Notes: generated by a model from the letters alone, not told the origin. 64,000 nucleotides of DNA from Goleter apudmare HA4340-LM2 (GCA_019359495.1 JAHHHF010000064.1:1-64000), one strand, 5' to 3'; positions 7,704-16,895 are shown, numbered from the stretch's first letter. Numbers and translations: made by a program.

Positions 7704-8930
7704 ATGAGATACTGCTGGTTGGATAGCGGGCATCATTTAGGTGCTGTCGCAGCCTCAGCTTACATACACAATCGAGACATTCAACTAATTTTTGATTTTG
7801 ATAAACTCGCTCTCAATGCAGATTTAGGGTTTGAGAATAAAGAGTTTATTACTGCTTGTGCGATTTCGGGAGAGGAGGAAGCAAAGCCAATTAGACGCTT
7901 AAGACTGAAAGTTCCTTTTGTCTGTGGTACTGATTATTTTGAAGCCAATCAATTTATTGAAGCAGGCTATCAAACAACAGCTTTGCAACCGAGTCGCCAG
8001 CAGCAGTTAGTGCATCTCCAATTTGATTTTGACAAGGAGAAATTTCTCCAGACTGTTTTGTATAGACGTTCAGTTAGACGTTTTCAAAAACAGTCGATTT
8101 CTCAGGAAACCTATTTGCATATCTTGCAGCATCTAGAACAACCGATACCAACAGAGAACTTTGAAAAAGTGGAAATTTACTCAGTTGTGCATCGAGTAGA
8201 GGGGATGTTGCCTGGATTATATCAAGGGATGCATCTAATTAAGGCGGGCAATTTTAGTGAAAAGACTGGTTACTTGTGCATTAATCAGGCGATGTCTCAC
8301 GACAAGCCACTTCGTGTCTACGCCAGAGATGGTACTGTAACTTTATTTTTTGTGTCCGACTATATAAATTATCAAAATGCTATGCAAATAGCTGGTTTTT
8401 TAGGACAAAGAGTTTATCTGATTAGCAATTATTTGGGAATTCATTGTAGTGGTATTGGTGCTTTTTATGATGATGAAACCCAAGAATTTTTAGAAACTAA
8501 TCAAGATGTAATCTACACAATGACTATTGGTATATACATTAGGAACCTCAGAGAGATGGCTAGAAAGAAATCTTACTCCAATGAAGATGATTCACACCCT
8601 ATGCAACTGACATCGGCGGATATTATCCTGCGTCAGCAGCTAGAGTATTCTATTAGTAAATACTTCTATGAAACGTGCGATCGCACAATTCAAAATCTCT
8701 TATCTAATTGTCGCTGGTATGTCACAACTCATGCCAGTGTGATGATCTTAGTGATTGAATGCCCTGATCAAGTTACTAACTGGCGTATCTTGCAAAAGAT
8801 TGTACCAATGGCAGGATTACTAGGTCAAATCGTTAGCAATGCCAAAATCCGTGTTTGTCCCCCAGAAGGACAGGGGATACCCTTTGAAATGAGAGTAGAT
8901 GAACTATCAGTTTATCGGGATTGGGCTTGA
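7704..8930 (+). CDS. SagB/nitroreductase-type FMN dehydrogenase, 5' disrupted
   Basis: SagB-like enzymes use FMN to oxidise azolines in peptides or related substrates. From ATG 7704 there are 408 residues, but homology-like sequence continues in frame back to 7320, giving a double-domain protein of about 536 residues. The first domain ends near the SGHHLGAVAASAY motif. The second starts at YRRSVRRFQKQSIS, a nitroreductase FMN-binding pattern, and includes GIHCSGIGAFYDDE. The last about 110 residues are an unrecognised extension. The ATG at 7704 has no convincing Shine-Dalgarno sequence. It sits about 1.3 kb after the export operon and converges with the next gene, 3 bases apart. Whether the truncated product works is doubtful. 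Confidence 0.65.
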   Translation: MRYCWLDSGHHLGAVAASAYIHNRDIQLIFDFDKLALNADLGFENKEFITACAISGEEEAKPIRRLRLKVPFVCGTDYFEANQFIEAGYQTTALQPSRQQQLVHLQFDFDKEKFLQTVLYRRSVRRFQKQSISQETYLHILQHLEQPIPTENFEKVEIYSVVHRVEGMLPGLYQGMHLIKAGNFSEKTGYLCINQAMSHDKPLRVYARDGTVTLFFVSDYINYQNAMQIAGFLGQRVYLISNYLGIHCSGIGAFYDDETQEFLETNQDVIYTMTIGIYIRNLREMARKKSYSNEDDSHPMQLTSADIILRQQLEYSISKYFYETCDRTIQNLLSNCRWYVTTHASVMILVIECPDQVTNWRILQKIVPMAGLLGQIVSNAKIRVCPPEGQGIPFEMRVDELSVYRDWA

Positions 8931-8933
8931 TAT

Positions 8934-9413
8934 TCAATTATCAGTTACCAAGGTGTTTTGAATGAGTATGGTTACTTCCTCAAAAACGAAATCGGCAGAA
9001 TGTTGGACAGCAGGACTTAAATCTAATCCCAAATCTAAATTTGCTGCTTCAATTAAATAAACTGTCACGTCTTGAGGAAAATCATCCTGAAAAATTTTTC
9101 TTCCCGCAGCTAAAGCATGATCCCAACGAAAATCATGTAAGTTATAACTGGGTTCTGGTAAAGCTTCTAGTTCTTTTCCAGGGACTTTAAACACAGCCCC
9201 AGGTTCAGAACCAGTTGAACTAGCATCAATAATGACTAATTGTTTACTACCTCTAGCTTGAAACATTACCTCCATCCCAGCAGTACCACAGTCATAAACT
9301 TGCACATGGGGATGGGGATGTTCAGCTAGATATTGTTGTAAGCGTTGGGCAATGATGACACCTACAGCATCGTCATTACGATTCAGATTTCCACAGCCAA
9401 TGATGGTGAGCAT
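8934..9413 (-). CDS. Hydrogenase maturation protease (HyaD/HupW/HoxW type)
   Basis: A 159-residue soluble endopeptidase that trims the C-terminus of a [NiFe]-hydrogenase large subunit after nickel insertion. The N-terminus TIIGCGNLNRNDDAVGV matches the family's GxGN-x-RxD-x-x-G start. VYDCGTAGMEVMF, VIIDASSTGSEPG and LHDFRWDHAL supply the other conserved Asp and His positions. Length is normal. No hydrogenase structural gene is in the window, so it acts on a subunit encoded elsewhere. I cannot say whether it serves the uptake or the bidirectional enzyme. Confidence 0.82.
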   Translation of the reverse strand: MLTIIGCGNLNRNDDAVGVIIAQRLQQYLAEHPHPHVQVYDCGTAGMEVMFQARGSKQLVIIDASSTGSEPGAVFKVPGKELEALPEPSYNLHDFRWDHALAAGRKIFQDDFPQDVTVYLIEAANLDLGLDLSPAVQHSADFVFEEVTILIQNTLVTDN

Positions 9414-9519
9414 ACGGATTAAAATCTCTATTACATAAGCATTTCAACCCATTTCAATGGGTAGTAGCTTTGAACCGGAAATTTATTTCACGGCTAATTG
9501 AGAAGCAACTTCTCCTCAC

Positions 9520-9828
9520 CTACAAATTGGGAAATTTCCGTACTTGATACTCTGATGACTCCAGTAACTCATAACTATTTCCCAATGCTTGAGCAAATTT
9601 GTCTTCAATAGCCTTTAACTCAGCTTGGGGTATGGCTAGCCACTGTTCTCGTGTAGCCCAACGAATGATCATCATCACTTCTGTAGCGTCGTGGGGATTG
9701 ATCCACACTTCTTTACCCAAAAATCCAGGATACTTGGCTAGGGCTATAGTCCAAATTTCCGCATCTTTTTGGATATAACTCTCCCGCAGTTCGGCTGCGA
9801 CTTTAAACCTCAGCAGTTCTATAACCAA
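9520..9828 (-). CDS. Small cyanobacterial protein of TIGR03792 type
   Basis: It begins VIELLRFKVAAELRESYIQK and continues with ALAKYPGFLGKEVWINP and MMIIRWATREQWLAIP, the pattern of a small cyanobacterium-specific family with a ferredoxin-like/antibiotic-monooxygenase fold. Function unknown. The frame is open upstream to a GTG at 9918, but family members begin at the V-I-E-L-L motif. A TTG at 9828 with AGAGGG just ahead fits this, giving 102 residues. It is divergent from the gene at 9963. Confidence 0.72.
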   Translation of the reverse strand: MVIELLRFKVAAELRESYIQKDAEIWTIALAKYPGFLGKEVWINPHDATEVMMIIRWATREQWLAIPQAELKAIEDKFAQALGNSYELLESSEYQVRKFPNL

Positions 9829-9962
9829 ATTCTTACCCTCTGTTGAGTTTGCGAATTTGTCAAAATAGAGTTGTAGGCTAGAATAACTACGCTTCCAGCA
9901 TAGCTTGATTGCGTACACTCAGGAGTGGTCGGCTGGTTTGAAACAAGTAAGAGGAAGGGAGT

Positions 9963-10286
9963 ATGGATAGCAACAATTGGATGCAGCAATTATTGATGCT
10001 TGGTATTGGTACTACATCTTTGGTAGCGGATAAACTGCGACAAGTGGGCGATGAATTGGTGAAAGATGGTAAGCTCAATCCCGACCAAGCCAAAGCAGTG
10101 ATGGATGATATTGTAGAGCAATTGCGGTCAGAGCAGGGTAACTGGGATGCCCAAATGCAACGCCAAATGCGAAATATGATGCAAGATTTGGGGGTTGCAC
10201 GTCAGTCTGAGGTGGACGAATTACGGGGTAGAATTGACCGTTTAGAGCGTCAAGTCCGCGATTTAGAAAATAAGCTTTGGCGTTAG
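9963..10286 (+). CDS. Phasin-like / coiled-coil protein
   Basis: A 107-residue protein: MDSNNWMQQLLMLGIGTTSL is followed by a helical region and a C-terminal coiled coil (EVDELRGRIDRLERQVRDLE). This layout matches small PhaF/PhaI-like phasins annotated in cyanobacteria, which coat polyhydroxyalkanoate granules or act as membrane-associated helpers. AGGAAGGGAG directly precedes the ATG, a strong ribosome site. The specific function is uncertain because coiled coils match many families. Confidence 0.7.
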   Translation: MDSNNWMQQLLMLGIGTTSLVADKLRQVGDELVKDGKLNPDQAKAVMDDIVEQLRSEQGNWDAQMQRQMRNMMQDLGVARQSEVDELRGRIDRLERQVRDLENKLWR

Positions 10287-10502
10287 GATATCCGTTGTGT
10301 TTTAAACTATGCTAATGCGCTTTCAATTGCATATTTTTTTACCAGGGCAGTCAAGTTGTAAAAGTTAAGAGGAACTCTTGACTCTGGAATCTTGATTATC
10401 TTCTCCTGGCAGAAACGCGTATGTGATTTGAAGGCATAACGGATCAAATGTGTCCTGTTATTCATCCTAATAGTCAGACTACTTAAATAGGGAGGACTGA
10501 TT

Positions 10503-11024
10503 TTGAAAGCGATTTTACTCAGTGTGGGGCTCATGCTGACGTGTGTTGTGGTTTTAGTGTTAGCGCAAATTGGCAGTAAACAGGACTCTGCCATTGCTGC
10601 TAATTTGACCCAAACTACACCAGCGCCCACTACCACCATTGAAAACAATACCTTAATTGCGAATAATACTATGTCTGAAGCCAAAGTTGTCACCACTCCC
10701 TCTGGATTGAAGTACATCGAGTTAGCAGAGGGGACTGGGGCGACTCCTCAAACTGGACAAACGGTTGTAGTTCATTACACCGGCACACTAGAAGATGGTA
10801 CGAAATTTGATAGCTCACGCGATCGCAAAAGTCCCTTCAGCTTTAAAATCGGCGTTGGACAAGTGATCAAAGGCTGGGATGAAGGACTGAGCACCATGAA
10901 AATCGGCGATCGCCGTCAATTAATTATTCCCCCAGAATTAGGTTATGGTGCTCGCGGTGCTGGTGGCGTGATTCCACCTAATGCGACTCTCATATTTGAT
11001 GTGGAATTGCTTGAGATCAAATAG
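10503..11024 (+). CDS. FKBP-type peptidyl-prolyl cis-trans isomerase, exported or membrane-anchored
   Basis: A 173-residue protein. An N-terminal hydrophobic segment ([20 protein letters not shown]) suggests a signal peptide or anchor. A Thr/Ala-rich linker follows, and the FKBP domain begins at [20 protein letters not shown], with [33 protein letters not shown] and [20 protein letters not shown]. The active-site pocket residues (Y, D, W, Y) are present. It probably folds proteins in the periplasm or thylakoid lumen. The start is a TTG at 10503 preceded by GGGAGGA. A terminator lies at 11179-11234. Confidence 0.9.
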   Translation: MKAILLSVGLMLTCVVVLVLAQIGSKQDSAIAANLTQTTPAPTTTIENNTLIANNTMSEAKVVTTPSGLKYIELAEGTGATPQTGQTVVVHYTGTLEDGTKFDSSRDRKSPFSFKIGVGQVIKGWDEGLSTMKIGDRRQLIIPPELGYGARGAGGVIPPNATLIFDVELLEIK

Positions 11025-11178
11025 CGAATTAGGGAATAGGGAATGGAGAATGGATACACAAAATCATCAATTCTCCATTGCCAATCTATGGAAATATCCG
11101 CTTGTAGTACTAACAAATAAGCAAGTTTATTACCAAGCGTTAGCGAAGCTCCCTGCAAACTATTACATACTAAATTTG

Positions 11179-11234
11179 ATGCCGCTATGCTAGGTTAATG
11201 AGTGTCTCAAAGCGTAATAGCGGCATATTTTTTT
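11179..11234 (+). terminator. Rho-independent terminator after the FKBP gene
   Basis: ATGCCGCTAT (11179-11188) pairs with ATAGCGGCAT (11217-11226), followed by A and seven T residues. The stem is perfect over 10 bp with a 28-base loop. The remaining 11235-11402 is AT-rich and presumably holds the promoter of the sensor gene. Confidence 0.8.
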
Positions 11235-11402
11235 GATTAACTAATGCTAATAATACTGAGCTTACGCTTTTATAATGTGCAAAAATATGCAAATAAATAG
11301 TTATGGTAGCTAGTTGTAATGACAGCAATTAGCGACCTTTACCAGTTATTTTTTTGAATTGCATCTACCTTTTTATACTTTAGATATGCGTATACATACA
11401 GA

Positions 11403-13658
11403 ATGGAATTTACTGACAACCCCAATGGGGCGGCACGAGGAATTGGCGAAGAGGGTTTACTACTTTGGATGTCAAACCAAATTAGGCGATCGCTAGAACT
11501 CCCAGAGATACTAACAGCTACTGTTGCCGAAATTCGGGCATTTTTAGGTACAGACAGAGTAATGGTGTATCGGTTTGACGCTGATGGTAGTGGTGAAGTC
11601 ATTGCCGAATCTATACAACAGCAGCGTCTACCCTCTTTATTGGGGCTGCACTTCCCCGCCGATGATATTCCTCAAGAAGCTAGAGAGATGTTTTTGTGGG
11701 CAAGACAGCGCTCAATTGTGAATGTGGCTAGTGGGCGGATTGGGCTATCGCCGCTAGCAAGTCCCGAAACTGGCAAATCCCTCAACATCGAAAATCTTTA
11801 CTACCGAGCAGTAGACCCTTGTCATCTTCAATACTTAACAGCAATGGGTGTGCAGTCCTCGCTTGTGGTGCCACTCTTACACCATGATCCTACAGAGCAA
11901 TCAGCAAAACCCAGACTTTGGGGATTATTGGTATCCCACCACAGTGAACCACGAACAGATTTGCAACGAGAACTGCAAATAGTGCAGCAAGTTGCTGATC
12001 AACTAGCAATTGCGATCGCTCAAAGTCACCTACTCACCCAAACCCGTGCCGAGCAACAACGACAAGCTATTATTAGCAGAGTTACCACCCTGTTGCATTC
12101 ACTACCGACAATTCAATTGCAGCCCGCCATAGAAGCAAGCATTACAGCCTTTAATGGAGTAGGTGGCAGACTTTACATTGAGCAAAATGCACAAGTATAC
12201 ACCTGGGGCGAACAGCCAACACTGACAAATGAATTAGAACACACCGTCATTGAACAGCATCCCCTGTGGCAAGATTGGATGATTGAGTGTAAGCAGGGTA
12301 ATATTTGGGCAATTCATGACCTCTACCAAGAACCGTATTGGCAAGGTTTAACTCCTATCTTTCAATCAACAAAAATTAGAGGAATGCTAGCAATTCCTCT
12401 AATTTATCGCCAAAAATTTATCGGTATTTTCACAATTTTTCGTACTGCATTTGATACCGAAATCCTGTGGGCAGGACAACGCGATCCTAATGAGCGCCAA
12501 CGGCTACCCCAAATTTCGTTTGCAGCTTGGCTAGAACAAAGAAAGCAACAAGCACCAGCTTGGAAGCCTGAAGAAATCGCAATGGGACGCGCCTTAGCCA
12601 ATCAATTTGCAATGGCAATTCAGCAGCAGCAAATATCCCAACAGTTAGAAGTATTAAATACCAACCTGGAAAGTTTGGTACAAGAACGTACAGCCTTGCA
12701 ACATGTTTTAGATTTGAGTCAGTTAGTACAGCAAGTTTCAGACCAAATACGTAGCAGTTTGGACTACAAAATAACTCTGCAAACAATTGTCCAAGAAGTG
12801 CGAAAACTACTAAAAACTGACCGCGTCTTGATTTACAAGATACCTAGTGAGCCGTCAGCCGGTGAGGTAATTGCTGAAGATGTAGACGCCAAATTACGCT
12901 CTATTTTAGGGATGAGTACACCATCGGCATGTTTTCCCGATGAATATGCTCGTCTTTACTTGCAAGGAAGAGTCAGAGCCATTAATAATACAGCATCCGC
13001 AGATTTGAGTCCTTGTCATCGAGAGTTTTTGCAGAGTCTGCAAATCCAAGCTAATTTAATCGTTCCTATCAAAATGGGTACGCAATTATGGGGGTTGATC
13101 ATTGCTCATCAGTGTGATGCTCCCAGAAATTGGCAGGATGCAGAAATTGATTTGTTGTTGCATTTGGCAGATGAGGCCATGCAAGCCATTCACCATGCAC
13201 AATTATATGAAAATAGTTGTGCTGCGGAATCTGCGGCAACGAGACAAGTTCAACAACTATTGCAAACTCTCGATCGCATCCAACAAGCACAAGCACAATT
13301 GCTCAAAACTGAAAAAACCTCCAGCTTAAAGTTATGGGCGTTGGGTGTAGCCCAAGAAATGAAAAATCCCGTTAACTTCATCTACCGTAATTTGTCCTAC
13401 ACCAGTGACTACACACAAGAACTATTGGAGCTTTTACGCCTCTATCAGTCGCACTATCCTTATCCAAACATTGAAATTAGGCGTCAAGCAGAAGTAATTG
13501 ATTTGGAATATCTCACAGAAAACTTACCTAAAATCATGTCTGCTATGAAAGCACAAGCTGATCGCATGAATTCGATGATGTTATCGTTACGCAATTTTTC
13601 TCATCAAGATCGACCTGCTAAACAACTTGTTGAGCAGGAGCAAGTCAGATCAATTTAG
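11403..13658 (+). CDS. Phytochrome-like multi-GAF sensor with degenerate, truncated kinase end
   Basis: A 751-residue cytosolic light or ligand sensor. GAF1 (about 30-205) has the phytochrome-type DIP motif (PADDIPQEAREMF) and Cys140-His141 in AVDPCHLQYLTAMGV, the position that binds a bilin. GAF2 (about 235-415) lacks such a Cys. GAF3 (about 440-610) has a second Cys-His (SPCHREFL, near 538). A coiled region then leads to GVAQEMKNPVNFIY near 650, where the usual GVAHEINNP phosphoacceptor His is Gln. The protein stops about 100 residues later without any ATPase domain. It therefore cannot autophosphorylate and probably acts as a partner or is decaying. A terminator-like stem lies at 13710. 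Confidence 0.85.
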   Translation: MEFTDNPNGAARGIGEEGLLLWMSNQIRRSLELPEILTATVAEIRAFLGTDRVMVYRFDADGSGEVIAESIQQQRLPSLLGLHFPADDIPQEAREMFLWARQRSIVNVASGRIGLSPLASPETGKSLNIENLYYRAVDPCHLQYLTAMGVQSSLVVPLLHHDPTEQSAKPRLWGLLVSHHSEPRTDLQRELQIVQQVADQLAIAIAQSHLLTQTRAEQQRQAIISRVTTLLHSLPTIQLQPAIEASITAFNGVGGRLYIEQNAQVYTWGEQPTLTNELEHTVIEQHPLWQDWMIECKQGNIWAIHDLYQEPYWQGLTPIFQSTKIRGMLAIPLIYRQKFIGIFTIFRTAFDTEILWAGQRDPNERQRLPQISFAAWLEQRKQQAPAWKPEEIAMGRALANQFAMAIQQQQISQQLEVLNTNLESLVQERTALQHVLDLSQLVQQVSDQIRSSLDYKITLQTIVQEVRKLLKTDRVLIYKIPSEPSAGEVIAEDVDAKLRSILGMSTPSACFPDEYARLYLQGRVRAINNTASADLSPCHREFLQSLQIQANLIVPIKMGTQLWGLIIAHQCDAPRNWQDAEIDLLLHLADEAMQAIHHAQLYENSCAAESAATRQVQQLLQTLDRIQQAQAQLLKTEKTSSLKLWALGVAQEMKNPVNFIYRNLSYTSDYTQELLELLRLYQSHYPYPNIEIRRQAEVIDLEYLTENLPKIMSAMKAQADRMNSMMLSLRNFSHQDRPAKQLVEQEQVRSI

Positions 13659-13709
13659 AGACGTAGCAGTCATTGTTACCAAAATTTACCTAAAATTACG
13701 CAATGTAAA

Positions 13710-13735
13710 AACCCCTCTCATAAACAAGAGGGGTT
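13710..13735 (-). terminator. Rho-independent terminator of the minus-strand small gene
   Basis: On the minus strand AACCCCTCT, an 8-base loop and AGAGGGGTT form a 9-bp stem followed by TTT, giving a T-run of five including the stem end. It lies 37 bases beyond the stop codon of the 34-residue gene at 13772-13876. It could also stop plus-strand transcription from the sensor gene. Confidence 0.75.
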
Positions 13736-13771
13736 GAGTAAAGCTTTTTACTAAAATTTGCAGTTTTTAAG

Positions 13772-13876
13772 TTAGAACACGCTCATAATGGCGATGATGC
13801 CAGCACTGGTCAACATTATAAAAGCACCCATTACTATGGATTTTCCAAATTGTTCTGGCAGTTTTGAATTGTTCAT
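13772..13876 (-). CDS. 34-residue single-helix membrane protein
   Basis: MNNSKLPEQFGKSIVMGAFI continues with MLTSAGIIAIMSVF and a stop. A short polar N-terminus is followed by one hydrophobic helix of about 20 residues, the shape of small subunits of photosynthetic or NDH complexes or of membrane regulators. AGGAGA and AAAGGG lie 12-20 bases ahead of the ATG and a rho-independent terminator follows directly, so this looks like a real monocistronic gene. I do not recognise a family, and it does not match PetN, PsaX or Psb30 as I know them. Confidence 0.55.
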   Translation of the reverse strand: MNNSKLPEQFGKSIVMGAFIMLTSAGIIAIMSVF

Positions 13877-14113
13877 TTTATACAAAATCCCTTTCTCCTA
13901 AGGATTCTATTAACGATATCAGTGGCTGTATTGTATATCCACAGAAACACTGTAAAAATTAAAATTCCGTAACTTTTCTTAGCAAAAGCTATGGTGCTAA
14001 CTCTTGGTATTGCTTTGCATAAAATGGGTTTGTTTTTAAACGCAAAGGAACGCTGAGTTTTTCTAGAGAAAGTCCTAGCGTTGCATTTATACAACGCCTG
14101 GAAAACTAGCAAA

Positions 14114-14592
14114 GCCCAATTTACTCTAGGTGTCCTGCAAACAACGAATGCTCAAGCACAATTCTTCCAGGGCTAACTAGAAGAACTGCGGATTTGGAAA
14201 ACAACCCGGACTGAAGAACAAATCCAAGATAATCTGTTCCGACGGTTAATGGGTGAACAGAAAAATTTACTCGCCTATTACACATTTGAAATAGCGATCG
14301 CTGTCAAATCACCCCCCCCCCAGAATTGCTAATAACTTAGTGCTGCTCTATACCTTCAAAGAAAACGGTGGTAACACAGTCACTGATGTCTCAGGCATTG
14401 ACCCTGCCCTGAATTTAACATTTGCGGGAGATCGCTGTTTGAGATGACGACTTCAAACTAGGTTTATGCAACGAGTTTAGCAATCAGAACCGTGCCTGGT
14501 TAGGCGATATTCACTTGGTCGCAATTTACAACGAAGCTCTCAGTAGTAGCGAGGTGAGACAAAACTTTAATGCTGGATTAGAGACTAAGTAG
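14114..14592 (+). pseudogene. Relic of a LamG (concanavalin-like) domain protein
   Basis: Broken reading frames encode pieces of LamG modules: LEELRIWKTTRTEEQIQDNL with GEQKNLLAYYTFE, then VTDVSGIDPALNLTFAG, then LGDIHLVAIYNEALSSSEVR ending ETK-stop. In-frame stops and frameshifts occur (a TAA near 14163, and a run of 10 C near 14310). The pieces resemble the modules of the giant gene at 28895-36160 (EVRIWKQFRTQEQILDNL, LLAYYEFE), so this may be the remains of a relative. Confidence 0.65.
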
Positions 14593-14686
14593 AGATTTAG
14601 ACTCCAACTGATCGCTCGCCCCATGCAAACCAGACTGTGTGGGTAGGGCGATCGCTACTCAAATAATGCATGACAAATGCCTTAAA

Positions 14687-15328
14687 TCACAAAGCTAATT
14701 GATAAATTGCTTTTAAAACTTGTAGCAACAGACTTGAACGCTCTTTTTCCATTAAATTTAATTCTGGTAATAGGTAATAAATAGGCAGATTTCCTTGTTC
14801 GATATAGACAAACTGATAACTTCTACCATTAGTTGTTAATCCCCAAACTGACTTTTGATTACCTAAAGTTTTATAAGCATAAGTGAGTAGCTGAGGTAAA
14901 CCTGTTGATATATCAACTTGGCAATTTTCAGATTCAATTAACAATACCCAAAAATATGTTTGAGGTTTTGTGTGGTTAGCTTTACTGATAGCTAGAATAT
15001 CAAATCTACCTTTAATTTTAATATCTTCATCTTCAACCTCAATATCCGCAATATTTTCTTCTAAAACAATCTCGATAGGATAGCGATAAAAACCAGCTAA
15101 TCTTAATAAAGGTGCAACTGCTAGGAATTTTACCTGCCCTTCAGAAACTTTACCTGCTGTTAGGTAGCGTCGAAAGTCATTTCTAATTTGCTGAAGTTCT
15201 TGTTGTTCGAGTTCAAGCAGAGGTTCTAGAGATAACAGAGGAGAAAAGGAGTCACGGTACTGTTCCTGAAAGCTAAACAGACGCTGAACTTCCCCCAGGG
15301 ATAAATTACGCGCGTTGAGAATTGTCAT
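14687..15328 (-). CDS. Putative PD-(D/E)XK nuclease-like protein
   Basis: A 213-residue soluble protein. Residues around 100-135 read IKGRFDILAISKAN and FWVLLIESENCQVD, which gives a D...E-x-E arrangement like the PD-(D/E)XK cores of HsdR-N-type proteins common in cyanobacteria. A helical N-terminal region precedes it. No helicase part is present, so it is not a complete restriction subunit. It sits upstream of, and on the same strand as, nothing obviously related. The function, possibly DNA cleavage or just a fold relic, is uncertain. Confidence 0.6.
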   Translation of the reverse strand: MTILNARNLSLGEVQRLFSFQEQYRDSFSPLLSLEPLLELEQQELQQIRNDFRRYLTAGKVSEGQVKFLAVAPLLRLAGFYRYPIEIVLEENIADIEVEDEDIKIKGRFDILAISKANHTKPQTYFWVLLIESENCQVDISTGLPQLLTYAYKTLGNQKSVWGLTTNGRSYQFVYIEQGNLPIYYLLPELNLMEKERSSLLLQVLKAIYQLAL

Positions 15329-15380
15329 AGATTATTTGCTTGATTAAGGTACAAACTCATTCATATGCCCCGCATAGAAC

Positions 15381-16895
15381 CTATTTTAACTCCCGATCAT
15401 ATTTCTTCTGTCGCTGTACTGGATTCATCCATGCTTCTAACTTGCTAAACGCCTGTGAAGAAAGCAGTGTCAAACATAAATAAACTACCGCTACACCTGC
15501 GTAAATTTCAAAGGCGCGATAGTTATCAGCGACTATTAGCTGTCCTTTTCGTAATAATTCCTCAAACCCAATCACCGAAACCAAGCTAGTATCTTTCAAC
15601 AAACTAATAAACTCATTCCCCAAAGGTGGAATCATCCGGCGAAAGGCTTGGGGGAAAATTACATAACGCATGGTTTGCACGGGACTTAAACCGAGTGATT
15701 GTGAAGCTTCTGCTTGTCCAATTTCAATTGATTGGATTCCTGCACGCACAATTTCAGCAATGTAAGCAGCGCTATTTAAACTTAAAGCAATTACACCAGC
15801 TACGAGACGATCCAAGTTAAAATTAAAACCCAATTCTTGAGCAACTGCTGGTAATCCAAAGTAAATCATAAAAATCTGTACTAGCAAAGGTGTTCCTCGG
15901 AAAAAATCGACATACGCCCTAGCTATCCAACGCACAGATGCAATATGAGAAAGGCGAATAATGCCAATCAAAGAACCCCCAACTAAACCCAGTACTACAG
16001 AAAGTACTGTCAGTTGCAATGTTACCAATGCTCCCCATAATAGGGTGGGGAATGCCTGCAAAATGATGCTTATAGAATTAAATATTCCTGATGTACCTGC
16101 ACCGTTCTGATTCCCAATGGCTAATTTTGCTGGTAATTGGGGTGGGGTTGCTTTAAACCATTTTTGATAAATCTGGTTATAAATGCCATTGTTCAACACC
16201 TTTGTCAAACCTTGGTTAATCAGTGGCAAATTTGGAGAATTTTGAGCGGTAGCAATGCCATAATATTCCTCTGTCAGCAATTGTTCGACTACTTTAATTC
16301 CCTGCAAATTGCCTGTATTAATAGCATATAAAGTCACTGGTGCATCATTAATCACTGCATCCACATTTCTATTTAGTAATTCTTGCAGCGCTAGAGGTGC
16401 TGAATCAAAACTACGAATTTGCACCCCAGGAATACCCTGAGCTTTCTTTGCCCCAGTTGTGCCAATTTGCACCGCAATTTTTTTATTCTGAAGACTGTCA
16501 AAACCAGTGATATTTTGATTGTCCGCATGAATAGCGATCGCCAACCCCGCTTTAAAATAAGGACGAGAAAAAGCAATAGTTTTTGCCCTCTCTTCTGTAA
16601 TCGTCATCGAGCTAATCGCCGCATCTACCGTTTTGCCTTGTAAAGCGGGGATAATGCCATCAAACGGCAAACTCAGAAAGTTTACTTGAAAGTTGGCAGC
16701 ATTAGCGATTGCATTCATCAAATCAATCGAGAAACCCTGCAATTCCCCACCAGTTCCTTGAAACTCAAAAGGTGGAAACGCCGGTTCAGTCGCCACCCGC
16801 AGAGTCTTTCCTGCACTAGGATTTACACCACAGCTAACGAGTAATAAACTCAAGCTAACTACCAAACACCAGCGCATAAAAGCAAATTGAGTCAT
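15381..16895 (-). CDS. Amino-acid ABC transporter, substrate-binding protein fused to permease
   Basis: A 504-residue fusion. Residues 1-22 are a signal peptide with a lipobox (LLVSC, Cys22). Residues about 30-255 form an SBP_bac_3 binding protein (LRVATEPAFPPFEF, then GFSIDLMNAIANA). Residues about 280-495 form an inner-membrane permease with the EAA loop (EASQSLGLSPVQTMRYVIFP). Such fusions are known in cyanobacteria as BgtB, which takes up basic amino acids and glutamine. The divergent ATPase gene at 17054 is the obvious partner. Substrate specificity cannot be read from the sequence. Confidence 0.9.
   Translation of the reverse strand: MTQFAFMRWCLVVSLSLLLVSCGVNPSAGKTLRVATEPAFPPFEFQGTGGELQGFSIDLMNAIANAANFQVNFLSLPFDGIIPALQGKTVDAAISSMTITEERAKTIAFSRPYFKAGLAIAIHADNQNITGFDSLQNKKIAVQIGTTGAKKAQGIPGVQIRSFDSAPLALQELLNRNVDAVINDAPVTLYAINTGNLQGIKVVEQLLTEEYYGIATAQNSPNLPLINQGLTKVLNNGIYNQIYQKWFKATPPQLPAKLAIGNQNGAGTSGIFNSISIILQAFPTLLWGALVTLQLTVLSVVLGLVGGSLIGIIRLSHIASVRWIARAYVDFFRGTPLLVQIFMIYFGLPAVAQELGFNFNLDRLVAGVIALSLNSAAYIAEIVRAGIQSIEIGQAEASQSLGLSPVQTMRYVIFPQAFRRMIPPLGNEFISLLKDTSLVSVIGFEELLRKGQLIVADNYRAFEIYAGVAVVYLCLTLLSSQAFSKLEAWMNPVQRQKKYDRELK

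Noticed and set aside
10307-10717. Minus-strand frame of 136 codons over the FKBP promoter and signal peptide
   Set aside because: Overlaps the start of the clearly real FKBP gene, has no ribosome site and no recognisable protein features.
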